The position numbers were made by a program, and so were the translations under genes. The notes under the pieces are model-generated. The model saw only the letters and a program-made list of their open reading frames with translations. It was not told the origin of the DNA and did no database searches. A stretch of DNA of 64,000 bases from Neptunomonas marina (GTDB lineage Bacteria > Pseudomonadota > Gammaproteobacteria > Pseudomonadales > Balneatricaceae), in the NCBI RefSeq assembly GCF_004005935.1, contig NZ_SACQ01000001.1, forward strand, positions 837,485 to 901,484, given 5' to 3'. Shown in pieces: positions 8,546 through 17,234 of the stretch (positions are counted from its first letter, which is position 1; each line of letters starts with the position of its first letter).

Positions 8546-9928
8546 ATGGCAGCGAAACAAACAGACGCTATCGCAACGCCGGCAAGTTACGATCCCTTAC
8601 TGGAGAATTACCCCGGGGCCGGATGGCAGCTTCCTGACTCTTATTGGAGTGCAACAACCGATATCGCCGCAGATAGTGGGGTGCTCAGCCAGCAGGAAGC
8701 CGCCGATGTTGCGATCATCGGTGGTGGTTACACAGGCCTTGCGACAGCCTACTACCTTGCTAAGACATTTAATCTCTCCTGCGTGGTGCTAGAAGCTAAT
8801 CAGGCGGGCTGGGGGTGCAGTGGGCGCAATGGAGGCTTTGCCCTTAAAGCGGGTGGCCGTATGGGCTACCAAGCGATGATCAACCGTTTTGGCCTTGCTG
8901 GCGCACAAGCGATGTTCAACGAGACCTTTGCAGGTCTTCGACGCCTGCGTGAGCTTATTGACGATGAACGCATCGATTGCGAACCGCAAGCAGATGGCCA
9001 TCTTTGGGTGGCGCACAAACCTGCGATGATGGAGACCGCTAAGTCTGAGGCTGAACTGTTGAAACGCGCTTTCGGTTACGAGACCGAGTTGCTATCGAGC
9101 GAAGCGCTAGCGCAACGGTACTTTAAAAGCCCAGAGGCGGCAGGCGCGTTGCGCTTCCCTGATGGATTTGGTCTGCACCCAATGAAGCTGATGCAAGGTT
9201 ATGTGCAGATGGCGATGCGCCAAGGCATAAAGCTTTACCGAGCGAGCCCCGTTATCCACTGGGAAAGTGTTGAGGGTCGCCATGTTCTGCATACGCCTCA
9301 AGGTTCTGTCACTGCTGCGAAAGTGGTGTGCGCCACCAACGGTTATACCTCGCCTAAATTGCATAAAGGGCTAACAAACCGCACCTTCCCAGTGCTCTCT
9401 AACGTGCTCGTCACCGCGCCGCTTAGCGATGCGCAACTAGCAGAAACAGGGTTCAAGACCAATCAAATTATCACCGACACTCGGACGCTACGTTACTACT
9501 ATCGTAAGTTGCCAGATAACCGAATTCTGATTGGCGGGCGCAGCGCGATTACCGGTAAAGATGCCCTCAACCCCCGCCATGATGAGATGCTGGTAGACAG
9601 CTTGCAGCGTAAGTTTCCTGCGCTTGAGCAGATCGGCATCGACTATAAGTGGGGAGGCTGGGTATGCGTCACCTACGATGATCTGCCCCATGTGGGTCAA
9701 CTACCGGATGATAGCTCGGTGTTCTATGCCATGGGATATGGCGGCAGCGGCGTTTCTTTCTCATTGCAGGCGGGTTGGCGTCTAGCTCAGCAGATCGCGG
9801 GTGATAAAGAGGTACCCCCACTACCGTTTTATAACCAACCGCTTAAGAAGTTCCCCTTTGCACCCTTTAGGCGTATGGGCCAACGGATGCTGTACCAATA
9901 CTTCCACCTACGTGACGAATACAAGTAA
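8546..9928 (+). CDS. FAD-dependent amine oxidoreductase (PuuB/OrdL-like)
   Basis: A 460-aa flavoprotein of the DAO (glycine/D-amino-acid oxidase) family. The FAD dinucleotide-binding motif DVAIIGGGYTGLATAYYLAK starts near residue 53 and is followed by the acidic VVLEANQAGWGCSGRNGG stretch, seen in gamma-glutamylputrescine oxidase-type enzymes (PuuB/OrdL). The C-terminus has GYGGSGVSFSLQAGWRLAQQ. The likely reaction is oxidation of an amine or amino-acid substrate, but the exact substrate is unknown. A cupin gene starts 10 bp downstream, so the two form an operon. GAGGTAAAAG precedes the ATG. Confidence 0.86.
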   Translation: MAAKQTDAIATPASYDPLLENYPGAGWQLPDSYWSATTDIAADSGVLSQQEAADVAIIGGGYTGLATAYYLAKTFNLSCVVLEANQAGWGCSGRNGGFALKAGGRMGYQAMINRFGLAGAQAMFNETFAGLRRLRELIDDERIDCEPQADGHLWVAHKPAMMETAKSEAELLKRAFGYETELLSSEALAQRYFKSPEAAGALRFPDGFGLHPMKLMQGYVQMAMRQGIKLYRASPVIHWESVEGRHVLHTPQGSVTAAKVVCATNGYTSPKLHKGLTNRTFPVLSNVLVTAPLSDAQLAETGFKTNQIITDTRTLRYYYRKLPDNRILIGGRSAITGKDALNPRHDEMLVDSLQRKFPALEQIGIDYKWGGWVCVTYDDLPHVGQLPDDSSVFYAMGYGGSGVSFSLQAGWRLAQQIAGDKEVPPLPFYNQPLKKFPFAPFRRMGQRMLYQYFHLRDEYK

Positions 9929-9938
9929 GGAGCTAAGC

Positions 9939-10298
9939 ATGGCACTTATCGACCAAGTTGTGAGTTTTAACGACCATCCAGTACCGCTGCAGCCTTTTGT
10001 GACACCGCCAGAGCGCCTGATTGCTGGCGACCCTGCGCAAACCATCGCGCTATATACCAATGAGTTAGATGGCAAGCTGATTGCTGGCTTATGGGAGAGT
10101 GAGCCGGGCAAATGGGAAGCGGTGGCGCAAAGACGTGAGTTTTGCGTCATCCTTGAAGGCCGCGTGATAATTTCGGATGAGGCGGGTGGTGAAAAGGTCT
10201 ATACCGCAGGTGATTCGTTTATGTTGCCGTATGGCTTTAAAGGTTACTGGGAAGTTACCGAATTTTGCCGTAAGTACTTTGTGATTCTGCAAGATTAA
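9939..10298 (+). CDS. Cupin domain protein (DUF861-like)
   Basis: A 119-aa single-domain cupin of the DUF861 (cupin_3) type. The body contains GLWESEPGKWEA, the first cupin element FCVILEGRVIISDE, and the second element AGDSFMLPYGFKGYWEV. The usual metal-binding His pair of classical cupins is not obvious. Members often sit beside amine oxidoreductases, as here, and a role in the same catabolic step is inferred. The ATG at 9939 is chosen for its AAGGAG at 9927-9932 and because upstream codons overlap the oxidoreductase. Confidence 0.85.
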   Translation: MALIDQVVSFNDHPVPLQPFVTPPERLIAGDPAQTIALYTNELDGKLIAGLWESEPGKWEAVAQRREFCVILEGRVIISDEAGGEKVYTAGDSFMLPYGFKGYWEVTEFCRKYFVILQD

Positions 10299-10305
10299 TC
10301 GAACC

Positions 10306-10329
10306 GCAGCCGCAGGTGATGGCGGCTGC
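10306..10329 (+). terminator. Hairpin after cupin gene
   Basis: GCAGCCGC (10306-10313) pairs with GCGGCTGC (10322-10329) around an 8-base loop, 7 bases after the stop region of the cupin gene. No T-run follows directly, so it may act as an mRNA 3'-end stabiliser or a weak terminator. Confidence 0.4.
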
Positions 10330-10430
10330 TGACCCTATCTTGATCTTTTGAGAGGCTTACGCCTCCGCTACAACGTCTATCGCCAGTCAACTGCTTTTAT
10401 TAGCTGGTCACTAGCACGCGTTTGCAGACG

Positions 10431-10898
10431 CTATTGGTACAGCGCCTGAAGGTTGTTCAGACCTGCTTGGTAGATCCCACGGACAATCTCTGCCGCTTCT
10501 TCGGCGGAAACTCCATTCGCTTCGAAGCTTGAGCCCCATGTGACTTGCGCCGTGCCATTAGGGCCACGGGTGACGCTGATCGTGGAGTTATATCCGGAGA
10601 CCGGTAAAGGGGATTTATCGATCATATAGCTGTACTGCTTGTCGCTTTGCTCGGTGAGCGTCTCCACAAATTGGGCACCGTTTTGCAACGTTAGGATACG
10701 AATATTGCCATCCTGAGTGCTGGATTTAACGGCTGGATGCCAACGATGAAGGCCGTTGTAGTCGCCCACTAAGGCCCAAACAGCGGCTGGCTGACTGTTT
10801 AGGGAGATGCTCTCTTTAACGCTAATGGTTTCAGCATGCAATGTAGATGCAGCTAGTAGTGATGTACCTAACACAAGAGGGGGGAGAAGCTTGTCCAT
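10431..10898 (-). CDS. Exported SRPBCC (START/Bet v1-like) protein
   Basis: A 155-aa protein with a clear Sec signal peptide, cleaved near LHA-ETIS at residue ~22. An SRPBCC/polyketide-cyclase-like fold follows: SISLNSQPAAVWALVGDYNGLHRWHPAVKSS, an internal SGYNSTISV, and a terminal amphipathic helix EAAEIVRGIYQAGLNNLQALYQ. Such proteins bind hydrophobic ligands in an internal cavity. No ligand can be assigned. The ATG at 10896-10898 has AAAAGG at proper spacing and begins the signal peptide. The reading is open up to 11030, but that extension would bury the signal sequence. Confidence 0.82.
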   Translation of the reverse strand: MDKLLPPLVLGTSLLAASTLHAETISVKESISLNSQPAAVWALVGDYNGLHRWHPAVKSSTQDGNIRILTLQNGAQFVETLTEQSDKQYSYMIDKSPLPVSGYNSTISVTRGPNGTAQVTWGSSFEANGVSAEEAAEIVRGIYQAGLNNLQALYQ

Positions 10899-11312
10899 GT
10901 TATGCCTTTTCTTATTGTGATGATGTTGCGATAAGACTGCCCTAGTGCGGGGGCTAAACCTATTCTTCTTGTGCAGCACACCTAAAGTGTCGGATAGCGG
11001 TAGCACCAAAGCGCTGTTTGGCTTATCCATTCGGGTTTAAACGCAAAAAGGCAAGCGGGGAGTAGGTAAAAACATCACTCCAACGTCTGAGAGATAAGTT
11101 TGTTTTGGTGTAGCACCTGATAGCGAGCATAGGTCTATCGGCTTATACTCAGGCTACGACTGGATCGTACGTTTCACGCGTATCCGTGTTTTAAATCGCC
11201 ATGGTGACACGCGATCTTGCCGCGGCTCTTTTGCTTTTAACTCATCTAAGGCACGTTATTTTCACGTAGCTAGCTATAATGTGCCCTCCAAACAAGCTAA
11301 CCAGATACCTCC
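10899..11312. other. 414-bp divergent intergenic region
   Basis: This region separates the exported SRPBCC gene (minus) from the MFS transporter gene (plus). Apart from the candidate -10 box at 11275-11280 I see no convincing small gene, RNA or operator. The minus-strand reading open to 11030 lacks its own ribosome-binding site. Confidence 0.5.
11275..11280 (+). promoter_or_regulatory. Candidate -10 box for MFS gene
   Basis: A perfect TATAAT at 11275-11280 lies 32 bases before the MFS start codon, giving a leader of roughly 25 nt. No good -35 hexamer is seen 16-18 bases upstream, so an activator may be needed if this is the promoter. Confidence 0.35.
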
Positions 11313-12620
11313 ATGTCGACGACAAAAGTAAAGCCGAGTTACTTTTCCCGCTTCCGCTATCTCATAGAGGACGAGCACGAAGCGCGAGCCTGCAAAGATA
11401 TTGGTGAAGATGCCTGCCACGTGGTGCCGGGAAACGAGCGTCTCATGCTCTTGGCGCTCGTATTCAGCAAAATCGCTGATACTTTCGCTAGCGCAAAAAT
11501 TGTCTTGCCTTGGCTAATGGCTGCCACAGGCGCACCGCTGTTTCTGACGTCATTACTGGTGCCTATTCGTGAATCTGGCTCAATGCTGCCGCAGCTGTTG
11601 TTAGGTGCCTATGTTCGGAAAAAGCCTATCCGCAAGGGCTTTTTGGTACTGGGCGGTGTATTACAAGCGCTGATTATTGCAGGGTTTGTGTGGGTAGCGA
11701 TTAGTTTAGATGCGCTAGCGGCGGGTATCGCTATAGTATTGTTAACGGCGTTATTTAGTCTTGCAAGGGCAATATCGTCAATCGCTAACAAAGATGTTAT
11801 CGGAAAAACTATTCCTAAGCAGCAGCGCGGTCGCGTCAGTGGTAATGCAGCCAGTATTGCGGGCTTGGTGAGCATTATTTTTGGCGCGGCGCTGATGTAT
11901 GGCTGGCTCGATAACGGTGGCGAGCTCTATTTGCTGATACTCGCTGCGGCCTGTTTTGCGGCCAGCGCGCTGAGCTATGCACGCATACGAGAGTTTGCGG
12001 GCGCCACTGAAGGCGGTGTGAACGCGGTACAGGTGGCATTAGAGAACATTCGTTTGCTGCGCAAAGACGCGGAGTTCACACGCTTTGTTTTGGTACGTGG
12101 TTTTATGATCAGTTCGGGTTTGGCGGCTCCCTATTTCGTTCTGATGGCGCAGGCTCAGGAGGGTAGCGGTTTACACGCGTTAGGTCTGCTGATTGTGGTT
12201 AGCGGTGTTGCCAGTTTCATCAGTGGTAACATTTGGGGGCGTCTTGCTGATAGTAACAGTAAACAGCTGATTACCTTAACGGCGATACTAACGGTCATCG
12301 TCTGCGGTGTGGGCACTGCGCTGGCGGCGATAATTAGTAGTGGTTTCTACCTCTATCTAGGGTTGTTCTTCGTGCTATCAGTGGTGCACGAAGGGGTGCG
12401 CCAAGGCCGAAAAACCTACTTGGTTGATATGGCAGGCGGCAATAAACGCACCGATTATGTCTCGGTCAGCAATACGTTGATTGGCGTGCTATTGCTAGTG
12501 GTGGGTATTATCAGCGGTGCTATTGCCCAGTACTCGTTGGCGGCGGTATTAGCGTTTTTCACCTTACTTAGCTTAGTGGCTGCGGTGCTGAGCTCCCAGC
12601 TCAAATCTGTTTCTGAATAG
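11313..12620 (+). CDS. MFS transporter
   Basis: A 435-aa major facilitator superfamily protein. It has an N-terminal cytoplasmic extension of about 45 residues (YFSRFRYLIEDEHEARACKDI) followed by roughly twelve hydrophobic segments. The segment around RESGSMLPQLLLGAYVRKKPIRKG resembles the MFS loop 2-3 motif, and KDVIGKTIPKQQRGRVSGNA lies in the centre of the protein. The substrate is unknown. The ATG at 11313 lacks a strong Shine-Dalgarno sequence. A small NTF2-like gene starts 11 bp downstream with a good ribosome-binding site, suggesting a two-gene unit. Confidence 0.85.
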   Translation: MSTTKVKPSYFSRFRYLIEDEHEARACKDIGEDACHVVPGNERLMLLALVFSKIADTFASAKIVLPWLMAATGAPLFLTSLLVPIRESGSMLPQLLLGAYVRKKPIRKGFLVLGGVLQALIIAGFVWVAISLDALAAGIAIVLLTALFSLARAISSIANKDVIGKTIPKQQRGRVSGNAASIAGLVSIIFGAALMYGWLDNGGELYLLILAAACFAASALSYARIREFAGATEGGVNAVQVALENIRLLRKDAEFTRFVLVRGFMISSGLAAPYFVLMAQAQEGSGLHALGLLIVVSGVASFISGNIWGRLADSNSKQLITLTAILTVIVCGVGTALAAIISSGFYLYLGLFFVLSVVHEGVRQGRKTYLVDMAGGNKRTDYVSVSNTLIGVLLLVVGIISGAIAQYSLAAVLAFFTLLSLVAAVLSSQLKSVSE

Positions 12621-12631
12621 AGGATACTCCC

Positions 12632-13036
12632 ATGGAAGGCCTTCTAGCTGTCCGCGAACAGTGGTTAAACGCATTCTTGGCAGCGGACGTTCCGCAGCTA
12701 AAACAGATCGAAGCGGACGACTTTATCGCCGTCTCTGAGATGGGTATCGAAACGCGTGATACACGTTACGCCGCTATCGTTGCAAGAGGTGAAGCAGAGC
12801 GGTGGTTTAAGCAAAGTGCTGAGATCCAAGATATCGATGTGCGTGTTGTGGCACGAGGAGATCTTTATCAAGTGGTTGGCAGGAGCCAAGTGATCGCGAA
12901 GGGAAACGTGATACGTGATCTTTATATCAATGAGTTGTGGGGCAACAGGGGCGGACGCTGGCAAGTGCTGAGCTTGCACCTCTGTGAGGCGTCCACACCA
13001 GACGCCCTCTCAGAGGCGGAGCTAGTTAAACTCTGA
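12632..13036 (+). CDS. NTF2-like/DUF4440 protein
   Basis: A 134-aa protein with a nuclear-transport-factor-2-like (SnoaL/DUF4440) fold. It has an N-terminal helix [31 protein letters not shown], a central beta-sheet [22 protein letters not shown], and ends with [11 protein letters not shown]. Such domains are small ligand-binding or isomerase-like units, and no activity can be assigned. It follows the MFS gene by 11 bp. Its 3' end overlaps the chemoreceptor gene on the opposite strand by 11 bp. Confidence 0.8.
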   Translation: MEGLLAVREQWLNAFLAADVPQLKQIEADDFIAVSEMGIETRDTRYAAIVARGEAERWFKQSAEIQDIDVRVVARGDLYQVVGRSQVIAKGNVIRDLYINELWGNRGGRWQVLSLHLCEASTPDALSEAELVKL

Positions 13037-14648
13037 ATTTCTTTATTTCGTGCTCTAGTTGGGTTGAAAGGCGGGATAGCTCTTCACTACTTTGAGCAAC
13101 CACTTCAGATGAGGCGGCGGTCTCTTTTGAAACGGTTGAGATATTAACGAGGTTTCGGTTCATCTCTTCTGCCACTTGCGTTTGCTGCTCGGTGGCGGCT
13201 GCAACCTGTACGGCCATATCGCGGACTTGGCACATATGCTCAACGATGCTGCTTAGCTCGCTACCGGTATATTTTGCTGTGTTAACGCTATCTTCCGCTT
13301 TTTCAGTGGATAGCTGCATCGATTGAACGGCGCGTTTAGTTCCTGAGCGTAGACGCTCATTCATATCACGGATCTCGCTGGTGGAGTTTTGGGTGCGCAT
13401 GGCCAGCTGGCGTACTTCATCGGCGACGACCGCAAAACCCCGGCCAGATTCGCCAGCACGAGCGGCCTCAATGGCAGCATTCAACGCCAGTAGATTGGTT
13501 TGCTCCGATATCCCTTGAATCTCGCTTAAAACCTTGCTGATCTCTTCGGTATCCTGTTCCAATGTCCGTATTACCTGTTCCGAGTGGCACACCTCTTGGG
13601 AGAGTGACTGAATTTTTACAATTGTCTCATCAACGTTTTTGTTGCCGGTTTCTGCTTCATGGTCGGCGCGGTCGGTTGCTCTGGCAGATTCGGAGGCGCT
13701 TTTGGATATCTCTTGCACCGTTGCTGTCATCTCGTCCATCGCAACAGCCAACAGTTCGGTTTCCGAAGACTGTTGTGTTGCCCCAGAACTGGTTTGCTCA
13801 GCACTGGCGGCCAGTTGGGCAGAGTTGGTTTGCAGCTGATGGATGGATTGGCCAAGGCTTATAATCAGGCGTTGGAACCGTTCTAGCATGTCGTCTACGC
13901 TGCGGCTAACACGGCCTAGCTCGTCATGGGTGTCGATCTTAACCCGTTGCGTGAGGTCTGCTTGTGCCACTGCTTTCATTACGGTCTCGATACGTGCTAA
14001 CGGGCCGGTGATGCTTTTTACAATAGGAATCGCGATGCCCAGCAAAATAGCTGCAATCACGAAGGCTGATGCGGCAAACTTAAGTAGTTCGTTACGAAAT
14101 GCCTCATCAAGATCATCTATGTAGATGCCGGTGCCAATCACCCACGCCCAGGGTGCAAATGATTGTGCGTAGGTGATTTTTGGCTGCGGGGTGTCGAATC
14201 CTGGCTTTGGCCAATCGTAAGAGAAATACTCGGCTGCGCTCTGGCGTGCGGCGAGTTTTGCCATTTGCACAAAGATTGCTTCTCCAGATGCGGTGACAGT
14301 GTCGCTGAAGTTTTTACCGCGAACGCGACTATCGCTGCCATGGCCACGCATCGTGGCGTTTTTATCTAGCACGAAGAAGTATTCTTGACCCCGGTACTTC
14401 ATTGTTTCTATGGCAGCGAGCGTGTTCTCTTGGGCTTCTGTTGCCGAAATAGTACCGCGCTGCACGAGTTGATATTGCTGCTGTGCAACACCTAGGGCGG
14501 TTTCCACAAGGGACTTGATCTCGGTTTTGCGTGCCTCCACCAGATCCTTGTGGCTAGAAAATAGCCCGAACAACTCGGTCACTAAAATCGCCAGTACTGC
14601 AACAATGACTAAAGTATTGAGCCGATTTCGAACGGAGAGATTTTTCAT
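13026..14648 (-). CDS. Methyl-accepting chemotaxis protein, sCache-type sensor
   Basis: A 540-aa transmembrane chemoreceptor. TM1 lies near residues 12-32. A periplasmic single-Cache domain follows (~35-185; [22 protein letters not shown], and the [15 protein letters not shown] motif typical of sCache_2), then TM2 (~190-212), HAMP (~213-265) and the signalling hairpin. The tip sequence [21 protein letters not shown] is intact. The domain type suggests small carboxylic-acid ligands, by inference. AAGGAACC precedes the ATG. No sigma-28 promoter was evident upstream. Confidence 0.93.
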   Translation of the reverse strand: MKNLSVRNRLNTLVIVAVLAILVTELFGLFSSHKDLVEARKTEIKSLVETALGVAQQQYQLVQRGTISATEAQENTLAAIETMKYRGQEYFFVLDKNATMRGHGSDSRVRGKNFSDTVTASGEAIFVQMAKLAARQSAAEYFSYDWPKPGFDTPQPKITYAQSFAPWAWVIGTGIYIDDLDEAFRNELLKFAASAFVIAAILLGIAIPIVKSITGPLARIETVMKAVAQADLTQRVKIDTHDELGRVSRSVDDMLERFQRLIISLGQSIHQLQTNSAQLAASAEQTSSGATQQSSETELLAVAMDEMTATVQEISKSASESARATDRADHEAETGNKNVDETIVKIQSLSQEVCHSEQVIRTLEQDTEEISKVLSEIQGISEQTNLLALNAAIEAARAGESGRGFAVVADEVRQLAMRTQNSTSEIRDMNERLRSGTKRAVQSMQLSTEKAEDSVNTAKYTGSELSSIVEHMCQVRDMAVQVAAATEQQTQVAEEMNRNLVNISTVSKETAASSEVVAQSSEELSRLSTQLEHEIKKFRV

Positions 14649-14956
14649 CGTGGTTCCTTCACATGGTTTGATGACTACAGCGACGCTTAGCAGAGAAGCA
14701 ACTTACCTGTATGAGCGTTCAAGAAACAAAAGTAGCTGTCGAATCACAGAATGCCAACTAACATATGGTGCTAATTGGCATCACTTTTGACGCAAGTCAG
14801 AATTATGAGTGTCGTTTGCAGGTTACGAAAATGCCGTGGTGCATAGCTTAGTGATCAACAGACATGCTAACGTGGCGCTCGCGCTGATAGGCCACTTTGT
14901 TAGCAGGCCACTATCCTCAGCGTGAGTTTTGACGTGTGAGCCCAAGGAGTTTTTAT
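14649..14956. other. 308-bp intergenic region
   Basis: This region lies between the divergent chemoreceptor gene and a small gene at 14957. No RNA gene, terminator or strong promoter was recognised in it. Confidence 0.4.
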
Positions 14957-15154
14957 ATGGACCGATATTCTTACCATGAGGCACTTGATCGTGTTTTCAT
15001 CCAAGCCAGTCAATTAGAAGCCGCTTTGGGTGAGCATCCCGTCATTCATCATCATCCCGAGGCAAAAGCGCTTTATGAACAAGCCTCTGATAAACTCGGC
15101 GCCCTGTATCAATTGCTTGGTGAGCTAAGTTTTCAGCAGGATCAAAAGAATTAA
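14957..15154 (+). CDS. Small hypothetical protein, 65 aa
   Basis: A 65-residue helical protein of unknown function. Residues 8-25 and 35-60 look like two amphipathic helices separated by a His-rich turn (VIHHHPEAKAL). The ATG at 14957 has an excellent AAGGAG at 14944-14949, which supports real translation. The longer open frame from 14936 lacks a site. It has no signal peptide or membrane span, and the neighbours give no functional hint. Confidence 0.65.
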   Translation: MDRYSYHEALDRVFIQASQLEAALGEHPVIHHHPEAKALYEQASDKLGALYQLLGELSFQQDQKN

Positions 15155-15320
15155 GTGGCCTATACGGCGGTGTTGAAAACGATAGCTGTGTGAGGTGAGC
15201 GGTGCTTAGTTCAGGGTAGAAGGGGGCTTGGTCGAGCGGAGATCTTCGATTTATCTGATTGTCTAGCTTAGAATTTTGGGCCTTTTGAGAGATAACAGGT
15301 TCGTGCAGGAGGGGCAGAGT

Positions 15321-16097
15321 ATGGAAAGTTTGTATCGAATTATTCGGCAAGAGGAATGGCACGAAGTGCGTAAGGGGCAGTTCATCCCGCGCTGTGGCAA
15401 TGATAATAACGCCGATCGGATCCACCTCAATGTGCGCGAGGCGGTCGAGCATGTTGCCGCGCTCTATTTCGCGCCTGAAGAAAAGCCGATGGTTCTGGAG
15501 ATAAGCCCGCTGAGCTTTGCAGCGCAACTGGAGTGGCTTGAACCTGATGAGCACAAGCCGTGGCGTCAGCCTCTTGCGAATATCCCTCAATTGCCCATTG
15601 AATCTGTCGTTAATGTCTATGTGCTGATTCATCAAGAAGTTGATGGGCAGCGCACCTACAAGCTGGGGCCAGCCGAGCCTTCGCAGCAGAGTGATGGGCA
15701 TTACACCGGCTCTTGTTTGTGTGGAGGCGTGCGCTTTTCTGTTGCGGAGTTCAGCTCTCAAGCTGCCAACTGCCACTGCAGCATGTGTCGAAAGTTTCAC
15801 GGAGCGGCCTTTGGTACCTTGGTTGCCGTTGAGGGGCTACGTTGGTTGTCGGGGCGTGAGCTATTAAAAGAATTTACGGCTCCAAATGGCACGGTACGCT
15901 CTTTTTGCTCGTGCTGTGGTTCTAGTCTGGGCTTTCGCGTTAAGGGTGCTGAGCTGGACGAGATGGAGCTAGCGATCGCGACATTCGATTCCGAGATCCC
16001 CGTAACGATTGATGCTCAAATCTACACCGCTTATAAAGCAAACTGGTGTGTGCTGGACCCTGATCTGCCAGCGTTTCCAGATGGGAGAGACTCCTGA
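15321..16097 (+). CDS. DUF952-GFA fusion protein
   Basis: A 258-aa two-domain protein. Residues ~1-115 form a DUF952-like domain (SLYRIIRQEEWHEVRKGQF, then ADRIHLNVREAVEHVAALYF). Residues ~130-250 form a GFA/CENP-V-like zinc domain with SCLCGGVRFSV, NCHCSMCRKFHGAAFG and FCSCCGSSLG, which supply the Cys set that binds zinc in the glutathione-dependent formaldehyde-activating family. Catalysis is unproven for most GFA proteins. The ATG at 15321 follows AGGAGGGG. The fusion of these two domains is the notable feature. Confidence 0.82.
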   Translation: MESLYRIIRQEEWHEVRKGQFIPRCGNDNNADRIHLNVREAVEHVAALYFAPEEKPMVLEISPLSFAAQLEWLEPDEHKPWRQPLANIPQLPIESVVNVYVLIHQEVDGQRTYKLGPAEPSQQSDGHYTGSCLCGGVRFSVAEFSSQAANCHCSMCRKFHGAAFGTLVAVEGLRWLSGRELLKEFTAPNGTVRSFCSCCGSSLGFRVKGAELDEMELAIATFDSEIPVTIDAQIYTAYKANWCVLDPDLPAFPDGRDS

Positions 16098-16229
16098 AGG
16101 TAGAGAGCGATAACGCATAATCGTGTGATTTTTCCGCAATTTTCAGACAAAATTGAAAAATTGATTGAATTTAGTGCGCTTGGGGCTACCATGCTCGCAA
16201 CATTAACCCACAGAAAAGAAGTTGTTTTT

Positions 16230-16568
16230 ATGTCTTTGCCTCCTTGCCCAAACTGCAGTTCTGAATACGTCTATCAAGATCAAGAGATGTTGATCTGTCC
16301 TGAGTGTGCCCATGAGTGGAACCCAAATGAGGTACCAGAAGAGGATGATGTCATTACAGCGAAAGATGCAAACGGCACATTGCTGGCCGATGGCGATAAA
16401 GTCACCTTAGTGAAAGATCTTAAGGTCAAAGGTAGCTCTCAAGTGCTTAAAATTGGCACTAAAGCGCTCATCCGTCGCATTGTTGAAGGTAAAGATCACC
16501 AGCTCGATTGCAAGGTGGATGGCGCTGGCGAAATGATGGTGACGGCAGCGTTTGTTAAAAAAGCCTAA
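16230..16568 (+). CDS. PhnA/YjdM family zinc-ribbon protein
   Basis: A 112-aa PhnA (YjdM) homologue. It has an N-terminal zinc ribbon ([27 protein letters not shown], residues ~4-30) and a C-terminal domain with [23 protein letters not shown] and a terminal FVKKA, typical of the family. Despite the name, the family is not an established phosphonoacetate hydrolase, and its function is unresolved. The ATG at 16230 gives the canonical N-terminus. Its message ends at a strong terminator at 16578-16611. Confidence 0.92.
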   Translation: MSLPPCPNCSSEYVYQDQEMLICPECAHEWNPNEVPEEDDVITAKDANGTLLADGDKVTLVKDLKVKGSSQVLKIGTKALIRRIVEGKDHQLDCKVDGAGEMMVTAAFVKKA

Positions 16569-16577
16569 TGATCTATG

Positions 16578-16611
16578 CCAAGAGAGCGGGTAATGCAGCT
16601 CTCTTGGTTTT
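16578..16611 (+). terminator. Intrinsic terminator of phnA-like gene
   Basis: A perfect 10-bp stem CCAAGAGAGC (16578-16587) / GCTCTCTTGG (16598-16607) with a 10-base loop is followed by TTTT, just 9 bases after the stop codon. Confidence 0.85.
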
Positions 16612-16761
16612 CCTGCCAGCTCTGCCTCTTCTTGTTGTTTCCATCTCTCTCCTACAGGGCCGCTCTTCAGTTTCCAGCCTCGCTTATAATCCCGTACGCA
16701 CGGGGTTTTATGCTGTACTATCGCAGAAGCGATATCAAAATTTAGGTTACAAGGAGTGACT

Positions 16762-17163
16762 ATGATCTATCCGATGGCCGCGATGGTGCTGCTGATCTTT
16801 CTTGTTGGGTTTTATGCCCTCGGTGCGCGTATTCGCGCGGTGCGTAGTAAAGCGCTCAGCATTAAATACTTCAAGCTGATGGGAGGAGAAGCGGCCCCAG
16901 ATGATGTGGTTAAATCAACGCGCTGCTTCAACAATCTTTTTGAAGTTCCAACGCTCTTCTTTGCCGCGGGCGTGGCTGCGTTAGTGACAGGTGCTACGGG
17001 CTCTGCGATGCTGCTGTTTGCTTGGCTATTTGTCGTTTCGCGCGCCGTACAAGCGTTTGTCCATCTCACTGACAACAATGTCAGAGCGCGAGCGCTATCC
17101 TATTTTTCCTCTTTGATTAGCGTGGCGGTTATGTGGGTGCTGCTGGTGGCTCATGTTTCATAA
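16762..17163 (+). CDS. MAPEG family membrane protein
   Basis: A 133-aa four-helix membrane protein of the MAPEG family. It shows RCFNNLFEVPTLFFAAGVAALVTG, the family pattern of Arg-x-x-N-x-x-E-x-P in helix 2, and later SRAVQAFVHLTDNNVRARALSYF. Eukaryotic members handle eicosanoids and glutathione; bacterial roles are mostly unknown. The ATG at 16762 has AAGGAG at 16751-16756. It is convergent with the HD-GYP regulator. Confidence 0.88.
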   Translation: MIYPMAAMVLLIFLVGFYALGARIRAVRSKALSIKYFKLMGGEAAPDDVVKSTRCFNNLFEVPTLFFAAGVAALVTGATGSAMLLFAWLFVVSRAVQAFVHLTDNNVRARALSYFSSLISVAVMWVLLVAHVS

Positions 17164-17169
17164 AGGCCT

Positions 17170-17196
17170 ATGAAAGGTAACTTTGTTGCCTTTCAT
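17170..17196. terminator. Hairpin between convergent MAPEG and HD-GYP genes
   Basis: ATGAAAGGTAAC (17170-17181) pairs with GTTGCCTTTCAT (17185-17196) around a TTT loop, one G-T pair included. It lies in the 71-bp gap between two convergent genes. T-runs are short on both sides, so it is probably a modest bidirectional terminator. Confidence 0.5.
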
Positions 17197-17234
17197 GTCG
17201 TTACGTGAGGAAAATAGGCGTAGTATTTAGGGAG

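Noticed and set aside
10899-11030. N-terminal extension of the SRPBCC protein
   Set aside because: It would place 44 residues before a clear signal peptide, and the internal ATG at 10898 has a good ribosome-binding site.
13562-14369. Several open frames antisense to the first chemoreceptor
   Set aside because: They are shadows of the conserved signalling domain, with no ribosome-binding sites or protein-like composition.
16568-16759. 63-codon open frame after the PhnA-like gene
   Set aside because: It runs straight through the strong intrinsic terminator at 16578-16611 and has no ribosome-binding site or recognisable protein features.
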